64,000 nt of DNA from Turbatrix aceti (Eukaryota > Nematoda > Chromadorea > Rhabditida > Panagrolaimidae): NCBI GenBank assembly GCA_963969345.1, contig OZ017769.1, positions 7,133,725 through 7,197,724 on the forward strand, in the 5' to 3' direction. The notes beneath the pieces were generated by a model that ran no database searches, was not told where the DNA came from, and saw nothing but the letters and a program-made list of their open reading frames with translations. This document shows positions 22,391 to 32,649 of this stretch, piece by piece. The translations under genes were made by a program, and so were the position numbers. How positions within the stretch are numbered: the first letter of the stretch is position 1; each line of letters starts with the position of its first letter.

Positions 22391-24778
22391 ATGCGTCTCA
22401 GATTAATTTGCGGGTTGGTTGCCGTACTGGCCTGTCTGGCAACGGCTCACGATCGGACTGTGCCCCCAGCCGACGACCAACGGCAACACCTCGAAGGTGA
22501 CTCTCCCGACTCCTCCCTTCCCGATGGACTGACAGATGGGTCTTCAGAAGAGACAGAAGGGGACGACGTCCACGACGACGGCGACGACTTTGTGCCCCAC
22601 GAGGAGGACAGTCAGCTGAATCGCGGCGCTTTCATCCAGCGACCCAACAAGACCTCCATCGACACCGTCTACATCGGGAACGAAGAGGTCGACGAGGACC
22701 GCGGTCGTCCTGATTCTATCAGTTTTATTGATAAGGGTTTTAAGGATCGGTAAGGAATTGTGCCCGATGTTTGTTGGTTGTGCCAATGGATTATGACACT
22801 GCGCGAGTTGGACGCTGGTCAGTGGTCAGCTGACCGCGCGGTAGTGGTCAGAAATGGGTTTTAAAGGGTTGACGAGAGCAGTTTGTGTTGAAGAGTGCTG
22901 TGTTAATTTCCAGACACTTTAGGTCGTTTGTTGTGATTGAAAAACATTTATTGAACCTTTTTTAGTGCTCTGCCGACTTTTTGCAAGCCAAAATCACAAT
23001 TTTGCTCTATAAAAACCCGCAAATTTTCAGACAATCATTTTCATGCCCAAGAGTAAAAACAGACCTCGTAACCGGCACCTCAGTTGGCACGCTGAGTCCG
23101 GAGGACGTGCAGATCATCGCTGCGATGGGTGACGAGGTCGCGACCGGCGAAGGCCTCTTTCCGAAGACGCGCATCGAATTCCGGGGCGCTGCCTTTCCCA
23201 TCGGCGGCGACGCATCCATCGACGGCCTCGTCACCATCCCCAACATCCTGCGCGAGTTTATCCAGCGCGAGCCGATCGGCGTCAGCCACGGCATGGGCCA
23301 TCGCGACGAGCTGCCGAGGCAGCAGCTGAACATGGCCGCCGGCAAAGCCTCGACCGCCGACCTCCCCAAGCAGGCCAACGAGCTCGTGAAGCGTATTGAG
23401 CGGCTGCGCGACGTCGACGTCCGCAACACGTGGATGATGGTCATCGTGACCATCGGCACCGGGGATTTCTGCAACCGTTGCAGCGCGCCGAACGGAGAGG
23501 CGGTGAAGGCGGCTCTTGACATTCTCAATCGGGGCATCCACAAGGCTTTTGTCGTCGTTGTGGGGCCCCTGCATGTTTCACTGTCGACAAATCAGCAGAA
23601 AAATTTGCTCAAGTGAGTGCGGGGTGCCGTGAAGGGAAGGGTGAACGTTCGTGTTTGTTCGCGAACAATTTTAAATTTTTTGAACAGGGAAAACGGACAA
23701 AATAGGACACCAATTTTGGGTATATTTAGAAAAATGAAGTGCAAAACGGTGTTATTTGATAAAAAAAAAGACAAAAACAGTCGCTCAGCTATGAAAAAGT
23801 GTAGGAAAACTGTAACAAAATGCGGATTACGTATTTTTACCTGATTAAACAAAATTTGGCCTTAATGTAAAAAAACGAATGTTCGATATTTGTTCATGTT
23901 TGTTCGCGAACACGGACAAAATTGTTCATATTCGTTCGTTTTTGTGAACAAAATTTTCAAAACATTTGTTTGTGTTCGTTCATGAACAAAAAAATCCTGT
24001 GTTACCCCCGAACGTGTTTTACCGGCCTGTTTACAGAGAGATGTGCCAATGCCTCAAAGACAAACCAGAGCTCTACATGCAGAAGCTCATGAAGGAGTGG
24101 GAAGTTGCCCTGCGCGACGTTCAGGACTACACGCTGACCGTTCAGCGAGACACATTCGGCGTCTTCGTGCTGCCCTTCCTCACCATCACGTCCCGCTACC
24201 CGGCGTCCCTCTTTATCGCCAACCAGACACTGCTCAACCGGCGGGGACACAACTACGCGGCCAAGTGGCTGTGGAACAGGCTCATCGCAGGGCCCATGTA
24301 CAACCTGTCATCCGCGATCCTCTCGAGCGACGCGTATTTCTGCCCATCGGTTGGGTGTCCGTATTTCCGGAACGAGCAGAACTTCCAGTACTGCCCGCTG
24401 CTTCGACATCTTGATGCTACGAAAGAGCAGCTCGAAGACCTGACCACGGGCAACGGAAAACGGCGTCGCGAACAGCGCACGCTCTACCTCACCGCCGCCA
24501 TCGTCTGCGGCATCGCTTTTATGACGGCGACGACGGGTTGCATCGTTTTTTACTACCTCTCCAAGCGCCAGACCCACGGCCGCTTCGACATGGCCCCCAT
24601 CATCCAGGACGGAGCGTACGTGTCTTCGAAGAACCGCGTCAACAGCCAGCGCCTGGCAGTCGGCTCGGACGGGGAACTGCTCGGCGCAGAACGGCCCCAC
24701 GTGGCTCGGACCTCGACCCTCCACCTCTTCGACAAGGCCAACCGCGTCGTCGATTCGCCGAGCACCGAAGACGACTGA
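22391..24778 (+). CDS. Membrane phospholipase-B-like GDSL protein, predicted catalytically inactive
   Basis: Related to phospholipase B1, a type I membrane enzyme of the SGNH/GDSL class that normally deacylates phospholipids outside the cell. Exons 22391-22749, 23031-23612 and 24037-24778 give 560 residues. There is a signal peptide (residues 1-20), then an acidic linker with an N-glycosylation site (NKTS). The domain begins FSCPRV at about 123, with block I AAMGDEVATGEG and block II FPIGGD, then the conserved TIPNILREF. Block III is IGTGDFC and the late RRGH helix is NRRGHNYAAKWLWNRL. A transmembrane helix lies at about 462-487, followed by a cytosolic tail. The block I serine is Glu155, the block III asparagine is Gly264, and the terminal Asp and His positions read NQTL (375-378). 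The fold is kept while the active site is lost. Intron 2 is mostly a dispersed repeat. Confidence 0.86.
23639..23911 (+). repeat. Intronic repeat family R1, copy 1
   Basis: Opens with GGGTGAACGTTCGTGTTTG and ends with TTCGCGAAC. It is clearly homologous to 35630-35909: both have the same ends and share CCAATTTTGGGTAT (23710-23723) and a GTTATTTG..AAAAAA..GACAAAAA block. TGTTCGCGAACA-type palindromes at both ends suggest subterminal inverted repeats of a non-autonomous DNA transposon. Related GTTCG-rich sequence runs on to about 24015, so the element occupies most of the 424 nt intron 23613-24036. Confidence 0.75.
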
Positions 24779-24800
24779 ACTGATTCACTTCACGGATTCT

Positions 24801-25155
24801 CGTGCCTAAGCAATTCCGCACCTCCACGTGCATTTCGGATTCGGTTACACGCGTTTTTTTAAGTTTGCCTTAATTATTGCGTTTTTTTGTTTAATAATAT
24901 TCCATAAATCAGGGATAATTTAATGACACGACGCATTTTCGGCTTTTGGGACGAACTTTTTGGTTTATATTTCTTTTTTACGGAGTTTTTGAACATAGCA
25001 GTTTTTTTATTGTTTTCAGTAAAAATTTGTCAAATTGTATAAAAATAGTCACAACAGTGCTTTTCAGGCCCAAATTTACACTAAATATTTTAATGTTAAT
25101 TACCAATTAAAAAAAACTTTTTTTCAAGTTATTCAAAAAGTATCGTAATGATTTT
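24801..25155 (+). repeat. Direct repeat unit A downstream of the phospholipase-B-like gene
   Basis: Begins CGTGCCTAAG and carries CAATTCCGCACCTC, ATTTCGGATTCGGTTACACG, a TTTAATAA..ATTCCATAAA block and a CGGAGTTTTTGAACA block. The same blocks recur in order about 355 bp further on. It starts 23 bp past the stop codon, so it makes up the 3' flank of that gene. Confidence 0.8.
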
Positions 25156-25400
25156 CGTGCCTAATATAAGCAATTCCGCACCTCTGTTTGCAATACGTGA
25201 ATTTCGGATTCGGTTACACGCGTTCTTTGATTTCGCCTTAAATATAGCATTTTTCTGTTTAATAAGATTCCATAAAACAGGAACGATTCAATGACGCATG
25301 TACGATTTTTGGGAGGAAATTTCGGGTCTTTATTACTTTTTTTCCGGAGTTTTTGAACAGAACAGCTTTTTTTCCGGCGTATTCAAAATTTGTACTGCTT
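25156..25400 (+). repeat. Direct repeat unit B (tandem copy of unit A)
   Basis: Second copy of the 355 bp period starting at 24801, with CGTGCCTAATATAAG, CAATTCCGCACCTC, ATTTCGGATTCGGTTACACG and TTTTTTTCCGGAGTTTTTGAACAG. Small insertions and substitutions separate the copies, so the duplication is not recent. The right edge is approximate. Confidence 0.75.
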
Positions 25401-25691
25401 TCTTTTTTTTTCGTTGGAAAGATGAAACGCATGCAGAGATTTTCAGACCTCTCTTTTGCATCCACCCTCTGACCGCCCGGATTCTTGGCACCTCAAAGAC
25501 GTCAGGCAGGGGCTCAAATTTCGCAAAGTTTGACGCAATGGTGAAAGAACCCGTGTTGGCCATATTTGGAGAGTTTTTGGTCTTTGGCACGGCTAGGGCT
25601 AGGCTATAGACGACGCAGTGGCCGCTAGAAGAGTTCCGAGTTACTGTCGTTTTCTGTTTTACGTCCTAAATTTTTTTTCATTTTTTGCTCG

Positions 25692-26472
25692 ATGACAATG
25701 ATTTTTGCTATGGGCAAGGCCACCGTAGTCTTTGTTATGCTTATCGTCGCTGTTACCGGGCAGAAGACGCCAATGGCACTGAGGTCGGTAAGGGCTATGA
25801 TGCCGGAAGAAGCTGATCTCGAAGCCGCCCAAGCTGTACTTAGAAATGGAGAGATTGAACCGGCTTTGGCCGCTTTGGAGCGTCTTTGGCTCGGTGCTCA
25901 GGTTAGTTGCACGTGTTCAGTGTTTCAACTTTGAGGAAAATCGAATTCGAACAAAATTTGGCTTTCATTGGTACGAATTCAAAAAATAAATATTTTTTAT
26001 AGAAAACAGACAAAAAAATCATAACGTAGGAAATTTTGAATTTTGAACAAGAAATACTCAAAATTGATAAACAAAAATAGAAAATTTCCCAAAAAAGGTA
26101 CATTTTCTTCAAAAAAGTTGCGACTCTTCGAAGTTCTGGAAAAAAATGCAACTCTGACTCTCAATTTTTCGACCCTGAGTCGGAGTCGAATTTTTCTACT
26201 CCGGAGTCGAAGTCATTGAAATTCTGATTGTGTTTTCAGTTTTTTTTTTCAAATTCGAATTGCAGGAGCTCCGCCGCAAACAGCAGGAAGACGAGTCCAA
26301 CCATCTCAACTACGACTTCGGTCAGGCCGTCGCACAGCAGCTTCACGTCATCCGCAAGCTCAACCGGCGGCAGGTGCTGCGTCGACAGGCTGCGGAGCAG
26401 GTCGAGCAACTCCTCCACCAGCTCCCGATTCCCTCGACGCCTCTCGAAGGTCCTCGGACGAACCAGGAGTGA
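25692..26472 (+). CDS. Small secreted protein of unknown function
   Basis: Two exons, 25692-25901 and 26266-26472, join in phase 0 to give 138 residues. Residues 1-24 form a clear signal peptide: a Met/Ala/Val/Ile-rich core ending in VTGQ. The mature protein is highly charged and predicted helical: EEADLEAAQAVLRNGE, then LRRKQQEDESNHLNYDFGQ and a Arg/Gln/Leu-rich amphipathic C-terminal half. It has almost no cysteine and no obvious dibasic-flanked peptide repeats, so it is neither a typical disulphide-rich effector nor a clear neuropeptide precursor. Splice sites are GTTAGT and ATTGCAG. No family was recognised. The intron holds a short GAGTCGGAGTCGAA-type repeat near 26168-26215. Confidence 0.6.
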
Positions 26473-27573
26473 TCCGGATCCTGGGAAGCCCAAATCGATC
26501 TTCGATCTCTCTGATTCCTTTTATTATTGTTTTGTTCTGTATAAACCATTGGTATCACACGCAGCGTGCATGAAGTTGACTCTTCTGACATGAGTGAGGT
26601 GTAAACAACAAGCATGCCGGGTTCTAAATACTTCAGGATCGACGCACTTTGTCCTTCGGTGTTTGTCCTTAAAATAGTTCTTTATTTGTCCCAGAATGTG
26701 ACTTAGCCGGGAAAAAGAAAAACACCAACTGCAAAGTATCTATCGAAGGTGGTGGAGGGGGGTGGGGGTTTTCTTGGTTGTGCGTTCACTGCACGTATCC
26801 TTCACTGGACGCCTGTTGTCAACACAGGTGGTATATTTTGGTGGGTCACCGAGCGCGCCGAGCGCACAACCACCACAGACAACAATCTGACAATCGACGG
26901 GGTTCTTCCTACACCACGTGCTGTTCCAAAATTTTTTCTGACATGAGGATTTTTCTGCACTTTTGACCTTTTTGCTCTGTATATAAGGCAAGGGTAAGGT
27001 TATCAGAAAGCAGGGGCCTAGGTTATCAACCCAACTCATCTATCTCCCCTGGGCCTGAGCCCCTCAAAAAATCTTGGGCGGCAGAAATGCTGTACCCCTC
27101 GTCCGTCGCCCTTCGTTCTTCACCAAAATAGAAGTCGGTTGGCCTTCGGTCTGTCAACAAGTGTGTTCTGTGGTTTTGTGTGATGTAAAACTGTTGCAAT
27201 TTCCATTTCCTCTTTTTTCTGCCAGAATTTTTTTTTCCATCAAAATGCCTTTTTTACAAAATCCGTCTGTTTTCTTCAAAAACAAGCAAATCAGCCGTAA
27301 TACCAATAAAAATTGATGACAGGAGAAGGCGACGTGATAAGACGAAGTTTTTGAAAGCCATAAATTTAGTTTTTTTTCGTTTTTTGCGCTGAACTCAGTG
27401 ATCAACGATCGCGATGGTCGCTCGTTAACGCGCCGCCGCCATCTGTTTACCACGTGTGTTCTGCCACTCGACGTGACTGTTTGCTTTATAGCCTTCCTCC
27501 CTCGATCCGCGATACCACTAACGCTAACGTGATACTCCAAACGACAAACCCCAAACAAAATCCATATCAAGAC
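26473..27573. other. Spacer with no recognised gene
   Basis: About 1.1 kb of spacer holding the 3' flank of the small secreted protein gene and the promoter region of the UMP-CMP kinase gene. A minus-strand open frame at 26740-27039 (99 residues, cysteine-rich) was considered, but it has no signal peptide, splice context or homology that could be judged. Confidence 0.4.
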
Positions 27574-28329
27574 ATGCCATCCTTCGCCACCCAATCGGTT
27601 TCCCTGCTCGCCCGTCAAGCGAGATTCCTGAGATCTGCCCTGCCCAGAGCGTCTTCAATACCCTCCAGGTACACGCACAACGTGGTCTTCGTCATGGGCC
27701 CCCCAGGCACGGGTAAGGGCACGCAATGCGCGAGACTGAGGCAGACCCTCGGCCTCACGCACGTCTCTACCGGTGATTTACTGCGTGCCGAACTCTGTCA
27801 ACGACCAAAATCCCCGCTCGCCGACGCTATCGAGTCCCACGTTCGTGCTGGGACCCACGTGCCCTCTGAGGTCGTCACCTGCCTCATGGCCAAATATCTC
27901 GATTCTGTGCCCGACAATTCACCATGCTTCCTCCTCGACGGCTTTCCCCGAAACTCAGCCAACCTCGACGCTTGGAACTTCAATTTTGCAACCAACACTC
28001 GATTGCTCTTTGTGCTCTTCCTCAACTGCACCCCCGAAGAGTCCGTCGCCAACTGCCTGGGCCGCGGACAGCAGAGAGTCGACGACAAACGCGATACCGT
28101 TCTCCGCCGCCTCGAACTCTACGAAAAACAGACGCTACCCGTCGTCCGGCACCTCGACAGACTCGGACTCGTCCGAGAAATCCACACGGGACCCTACTAC
28201 GACGACGAAAAAGTCTTTACCGCCGTAGAAGACCTGTTCGGTGCCTACCACATTGGCAGGACTTCGACGCCGCTTCCCATGGTCTCCAAGAAGCGCCCTC
28301 GCTCTTCCAACTTCCGATATGCCGGATAA
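27574..28329 (+). CDS. UMP-CMP kinase-like nucleoside monophosphate kinase, probable mitochondrial form
   Basis: Transfers phosphate from ATP to UMP, CMP or dCMP. A single uninterrupted exon encodes 251 residues; nearly every other gene here has introns. The P-loop GPPGTGKGTQCARL starts at about residue 42. THVSTGDLLRAE forms the NMP-binding region. The specificity segment DGFPRNSANLDAWN matches the UMP/CMP-kinase pattern rather than adenylate kinase. The short lid reads CLGRGQQRVDDKRDTVLRR. The first 38 residues are rich in Arg, Ser and Ala with no acidic residue (SLLARQARFLRSALPRASS), typical of a mitochondrial targeting sequence. The start was taken at the first ATG of the frame; earlier in-frame starts would be non-ATG. 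Adenylate kinase is the main alternative. Confidence 0.83.
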   Translation: MPSFATQSVSLLARQARFLRSALPRASSIPSRYTHNVVFVMGPPGTGKGTQCARLRQTLGLTHVSTGDLLRAELCQRPKSPLADAIESHVRAGTHVPSEVVTCLMAKYLDSVPDNSPCFLLDGFPRNSANLDAWNFNFATNTRLLFVLFLNCTPEESVANCLGRGQQRVDDKRDTVLRRLELYEKQTLPVVRHLDRLGLVREIHTGPYYDDEKVFTAVEDLFGAYHIGRTSTPLPMVSKKRPRSSNFRYAG

Positions 28330-29066
28330 AGGCCGGATGATCCGTGTACACACTCAAAGACACTCACTTTTTGTTCACTTGCTCTCACTCACAGTTTTTT
28401 GCCATCTTTATGGCCCATCCACCAGATTGATTGTGTATATTTTGCACGGTATTTGTGTAATAAACAATGTACATACCGGTTCGTCGGTTGTTGGTGGGGT
28501 CAAACTACAGTTTTTTTTGCAAAGAACCGCAATTGGACCCGTTCCAGTGCGCGTGATGCTAAAAAACTCGCATCCAAGGCATAAAATGGGCCTAAAAATC
28601 GGGTTAACGTAAATTTTGACGCCGAATTTAAATTTAAAAAAAAGAATATAGGTCATTTTTTATGTTTCAACAAATTTTAGTTCAAAACAAAAAAATCATC
28701 GTGAAAATGTAAAAAAAATATTCGCTTGATTAAAAATATTTATTTATAAAAAAAAGATTGAATTCAAACACAAAAAAATGCATTTTATTTGAAAACATTT
28801 ACAAATTTCAATTTTTTTTGACACAAAAAAATTTTTAATTTTGTTAAAAAATGTTTTTTTCAAAACTGTTTGAAATTCGAAAAAATGCATTTTTTTTCAA
28901 ATACGAATTTTCTCGACCGGATTTTACGCCCCGCTCTAATCCCGCCCTCAATGACAAAAACTTGTGCATTTATCAGATGTTCAAAATACAAGACGCGTAA
29001 AAACTGAAAGTAATAAACCACCCGCATGGTGAAGTGAAGGAATGGCGGCGTGAGTGAGAAACGTGA
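28330..29066. other. Convergent AT-rich spacer, UMP-CMP kinase / cyclin E
   Basis: A plus-strand AATAAA at 28459-28464 probably ends the kinase transcript. From about 28620 to 28930 the DNA is extremely AT-rich, with near-repeated AAAAAATGCATTTTTTT blocks. No gene was seen. Confidence 0.5.
28459..28464 (+). terminator. Poly(A) signal AATAAA of the UMP-CMP kinase gene
   Basis: AATAAA 130 bp past the stop codon, within GTGTAATAAACAATG. Confidence 0.65.
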
Positions 29067-31403
29067 TTATGACTCGTTTGAAACCTCCGTCATCGCGGAG
29101 AATCGCTCGATGACGGACAATTTACTAACGGCGTGTCGTTGGATGCGACTCTGTTCGATGGCATCGTCAATGTCGTTCTGAAAATGCAAGTATGAGATTT
29201 CCATCCAGTGTAACCAAAAAAAATAAACAAACCAGAGAATCTGCAATGTTGGAGAAATAGAGCTGAATGTTGTGCTGTTCATCGCGTGGGATTTCACTCG
29301 GAATCAACTTGAGTGCATCTATACTGGCATCACGGCGCCTGCAGAACGACATGAAATGCCTCACCATGGCGATGACTTCGGTGAGATCGCTCTGCTGGAA
29401 GCCAATGACCTCTTCGATCTTGTGATGCGGCTCGTACGCGCAGAATACGGCAGCTGCTGCCAGATGGCTGTATTTGTACTTCAGAGATTGTTCGTACGCG
29501 CAGACAAGGTCCAGGACGCCGGCGAGGTAGATGAACTCATCCCGCATGACCCGGGGCACCCGCGCTGACTGATTGACAACCAGGTGGCCTTCGCTGTACG
29601 TGTTGTTGAGGTCGAGACACGAATCGTCGTTGCGAGAGTTGTGGATTACGGTACCGTCGAGTGACAACACCAAAGAGTCGTCCAAGGATTCAGCCGATTC
29701 TTTCTGCGGACTCGGAAAATCGGATTTGGAGGACTAAAATACGATATTTCAATTTTTTATCCCGCAGGGAAACAAAAACTAACCTCAACTCGTCTGATGC
29801 ATGGTTCATCGATGTTAGCCTTCGCGATGAGACGCATGAAGATGGCCAGCCAGTGGACGGAAGTGATAGGCGTGCAGTTCCAATCCAAAACGGCCAGGAG
29901 GAGGTGTTCGAAGCGAAGCACCTCATCAATCGTGCACGCGTTGTCGCTGAAGTCGACGAGAGTGGCCAGCTTGGGAGGGTAGATCTCTTCCATCTTCGCA
30001 GCGACCGACAAAGCGGTCGTGGCAACAAGTTGAAGCTTGGTAGCCGAAAGCTTTGGTGAAAGAGCGACAAATCGATCAAAGTAGTCCATGGCGAGGTGAT
30101 AGGTCTCCCGATGCACTTTGCAGTCATAGCACACCTCCATGAGCCAGTCGAGGACAATTCGCCGGTGGCTGAAGGTCACGGCGCGTCGCTGAGATCCCCA
30201 CCACCGATTACCGATTTCGTCCTTGCTGCAGAGGAGGCCCCAGACTTTTTGAGGCGAACCGAGATCGTCAGATTCAAGTTGTCGAGGCGTGCTGCGATGG
30301 CATTCGTCGATGCTTCTGTCGAGGGCTCGGGAAAAGCGTCGAAAAGCAGATGTCGTCAGGGGTGTTTTGAGTGGCGAGAGTGGTTCGAAGGATTTCTTCG
30401 CCCCCCTTACAGGTGTCCACTTGCGAGCCATCGAAGTCGATATCATGCTGACCCGTTTGATCCGAGGCTCGAATTCCAAGGCCAGAGTGTCCTGAAACGA
30501 AAATTGTCAAAACCAGCCTAAAATGAGTCAAAACCGACCTCTTCGTACTCCTGAGACGAAAGTTCTTGAAGCGGCGCCCGACGCTGCACCTGACCGTCTG
30601 TGCTATGGGGCCGGCGTCCGGAAGATGACGCGATCGAGGAATCACCCGAGTGAGCGTCGTTCTCGCTGAAATAAACACAGGTAAACCAGTGCCTCAGGCC
30701 CCGGTGGTGTTGACGCATGATCCCTTATCACCAGAGTGTTCCTTGTTTGCCAGAGTTCAAAAAAGGAGTTGCAAGCGCCTGCAGTCGGTGCTCAGACTGA
30801 TGCTTCCCGCCAATCAAGGACCAACAAACGCGCCAAAAAAAGTACTAAGGCAAATTTTTTTTAAGGATTGAAAAAAAGTAGAATTTTTTGGCGCCATAAC
30901 ACCATGTCAGATTGTAATGGAAGCTCTCGATCGCGCGCGCGAAAAAAAAGGCATGTCTACCGTCCAGTTGGTCCGAGCGATGGACATCCGGACGGCGGAG
31001 ATGGCGGCTTGCACCGGTGCAGGAGGAAGAGAGGGGTCAGCCAATGTGTGCAGGCGCGCAAATGAACATCTGCAGAAGAGGAGACAAAAAGCAGGCGCAC
31101 AGCGACGGGGATAAAGCAACTGACTCAACAAGGCGATCAATGAGGCACGGCGAGGGCCTTTCTGACCCACAAATAGAAAAAAACGACCCTCAACGACCCA
31201 AAAAAGAGAGAAAGAGGCCGACGGTTGCCCCTGAACTTACCTAAATGATTGATCGAGGAAACTGGCTTCGAAAAAGTCGCTGTCGGGAGATCTGAAAAAT
31301 ACTTGAAGGTGAGAAGAGAACTCGGCAAAAAACAAACAAAAGAAGGCACTTACACATCCTTATCTTGCTGCCGACGGCCGAGACTGGTGCGTTTACGACT
31401 CAT
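29067..31403 (-). CDS. cye-1: G1/S cyclin E
   Basis: Regulatory subunit of CDK2 that drives S-phase entry. Six exons on the minus strand: 31403-31354, 31291-31241, 30665-30539, 30491-29784, 29733-29233 and 29177-29067; 515 residues with all phases matching. The N-terminus is Ser/Arg-rich. The cyclin box runs from NRWWGS at about residue 171 through RIVLDWLMEVCYDCKVHRE, then YHLAMDYFDRFV, AAKMEEIYPPKL and TIDEVLRFE. The second cyclin fold includes LAGVLDLVCAY, YSHLAAAAVFCAYEP and VIAMVRHFM. The LDWLMEVC and EEIYPPK segments are diagnostic of cyclin E over A or B. The hydrophobic docking patch MRAIL reads HRRIV (185-189). An acidic, Ser/Asn-rich insert separates the two cyclin folds. Donors GTCGGT and GTTTGT are weaker than the local norm. 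Confidence 0.92.
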
Positions 31404-32649
31404 GGCAACGAGGAGAGTGACCACTGAAAGAAATCAAAAAAATCAGGATGACTGGAAGGTCGCAATCGGTACACGACACGATACGGAACACGCGGGTAGA
31501 ACAGCGCGGGGGAAAGTTGTGAAGATGCTACCCCAAAATAGGCGCGTTAAAAACTGGTCAGATTTGAAGGAATTAACAAATTAACTAGTTCGCATCGTAT
31601 TACTTTTTAAAAACCAACCGCCAACGACTTTTCTTGATTTTAAACTGAACCCAACGAAAAAATCATGGGTAAAGGAAAAAAGCGGAGATCGCCCGCGCAC
31701 TGGGCTGGGCTGTGCCATTGCGGACGGCAGCAGCAGCAACAACCAGCACAAGAAGCAGCCAGGAAAGCAGGCAGTGGCTGCGCGCGCGCACTCATTCCCG
31801 CCCGATCGACGACGATGTACGGTGCCATCGGCGGCCTTGGGGAAGCGAACCCCGCCTAATTAATTATAAATTATAAATTAGACCCCCGCTAAATTCCTTA
31901 TGTAATTTGCAAAATTGCTAAAACCTAAAAAAACATCCAGAAGGCCCCATACTTGATCCCTCCCTTTTTTTCGCGGAAGTAGCATTATCCGAAGATAAAA
32001 AATAGGCAGGGACAAGAAAATAAGTAAGCTGAGGGATACTTGACAAAAAAATAGGCAGCGCAGCTGAAATTAATATACTACTCACTTACGGCGTTTGTTT
32101 CTATGGAAACGACCTCGGAAGACTGCAGGGCACAGCCACGGCGCGCCGGTGGTGCTACCAAGAGTTATCACGGCGTGCTCACACTACCAGCAGCTGAATA
32201 CGAGAAACTAGTATCATCTACTTTCCCTAGGACGCTAAAAAAGGGGGGCGTTCAACGACCGGGCTGATGAAGGAAGATGAGAGAAGGGAAAGGGAGATAG
32301 TGAGCGAGACGAGCGCCAGGCGAGCTTCGCAGTGGACGGACACGAGAAACAGCAAAAATGCGCGTTGCTAAAAACTAAGTAAGCGCCACAACTATTTTTC
32401 GCTCTAGGACTCATTCTTTGAACCTGTTTTTTTTTTGTGTTGTTGAATTTTGTCTGTCTTGCACCGCGTGGTGGTACTGTTTTGGAGTGGATCGTAATTT
32501 TTCGGGTTCCAAACGGCGTGATTGGTTTGAGATCGTAGCTTTTCCTTGTCCCACAGATGCGTATCTCTCTTTCGATGTTTGGTCTCATCTCTCGCCCATC
32601 TTATCCGTTGACATACGTTCGTTCATGCATTTGTTCTTTGTAGTTGTTC
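31404..32649. promoter_or_regulatory. Divergent spacer, cyclin E / ZNF609-like gene
   Basis: A 1.2 kb spacer between outward-facing genes, expected to hold both promoters. It includes CAG-rich sequence near 31720-31760 and an ATTAATTATAAATTATAAATTA tract near 31856-31878. A 55-residue ATG frame at 32103-32270 may be a chance or leader frame. No recognised gene. Confidence 0.4.

Noticed and set aside
22981..23030. N-terminal extension of phospholipase-B-like exon 2
   Set aside because: The frame is open upstream, but AAATTTTCAG at 23021-23030 is a strong acceptor and joins in phase with the signal-peptide exon.
26740..27039. Cysteine-rich 99-residue minus-strand protein
   Set aside because: It has a real ATG and nine cysteines, but no signal peptide, mixed codon use unlike the GC-rich exons here, and no splice or poly(A) context.
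32103..32270. 55-residue frame METTSEDCRAQPRR...
   Set aside because: Short, without homology or splice signals, in a divergent promoter; may be a chance or leader frame.
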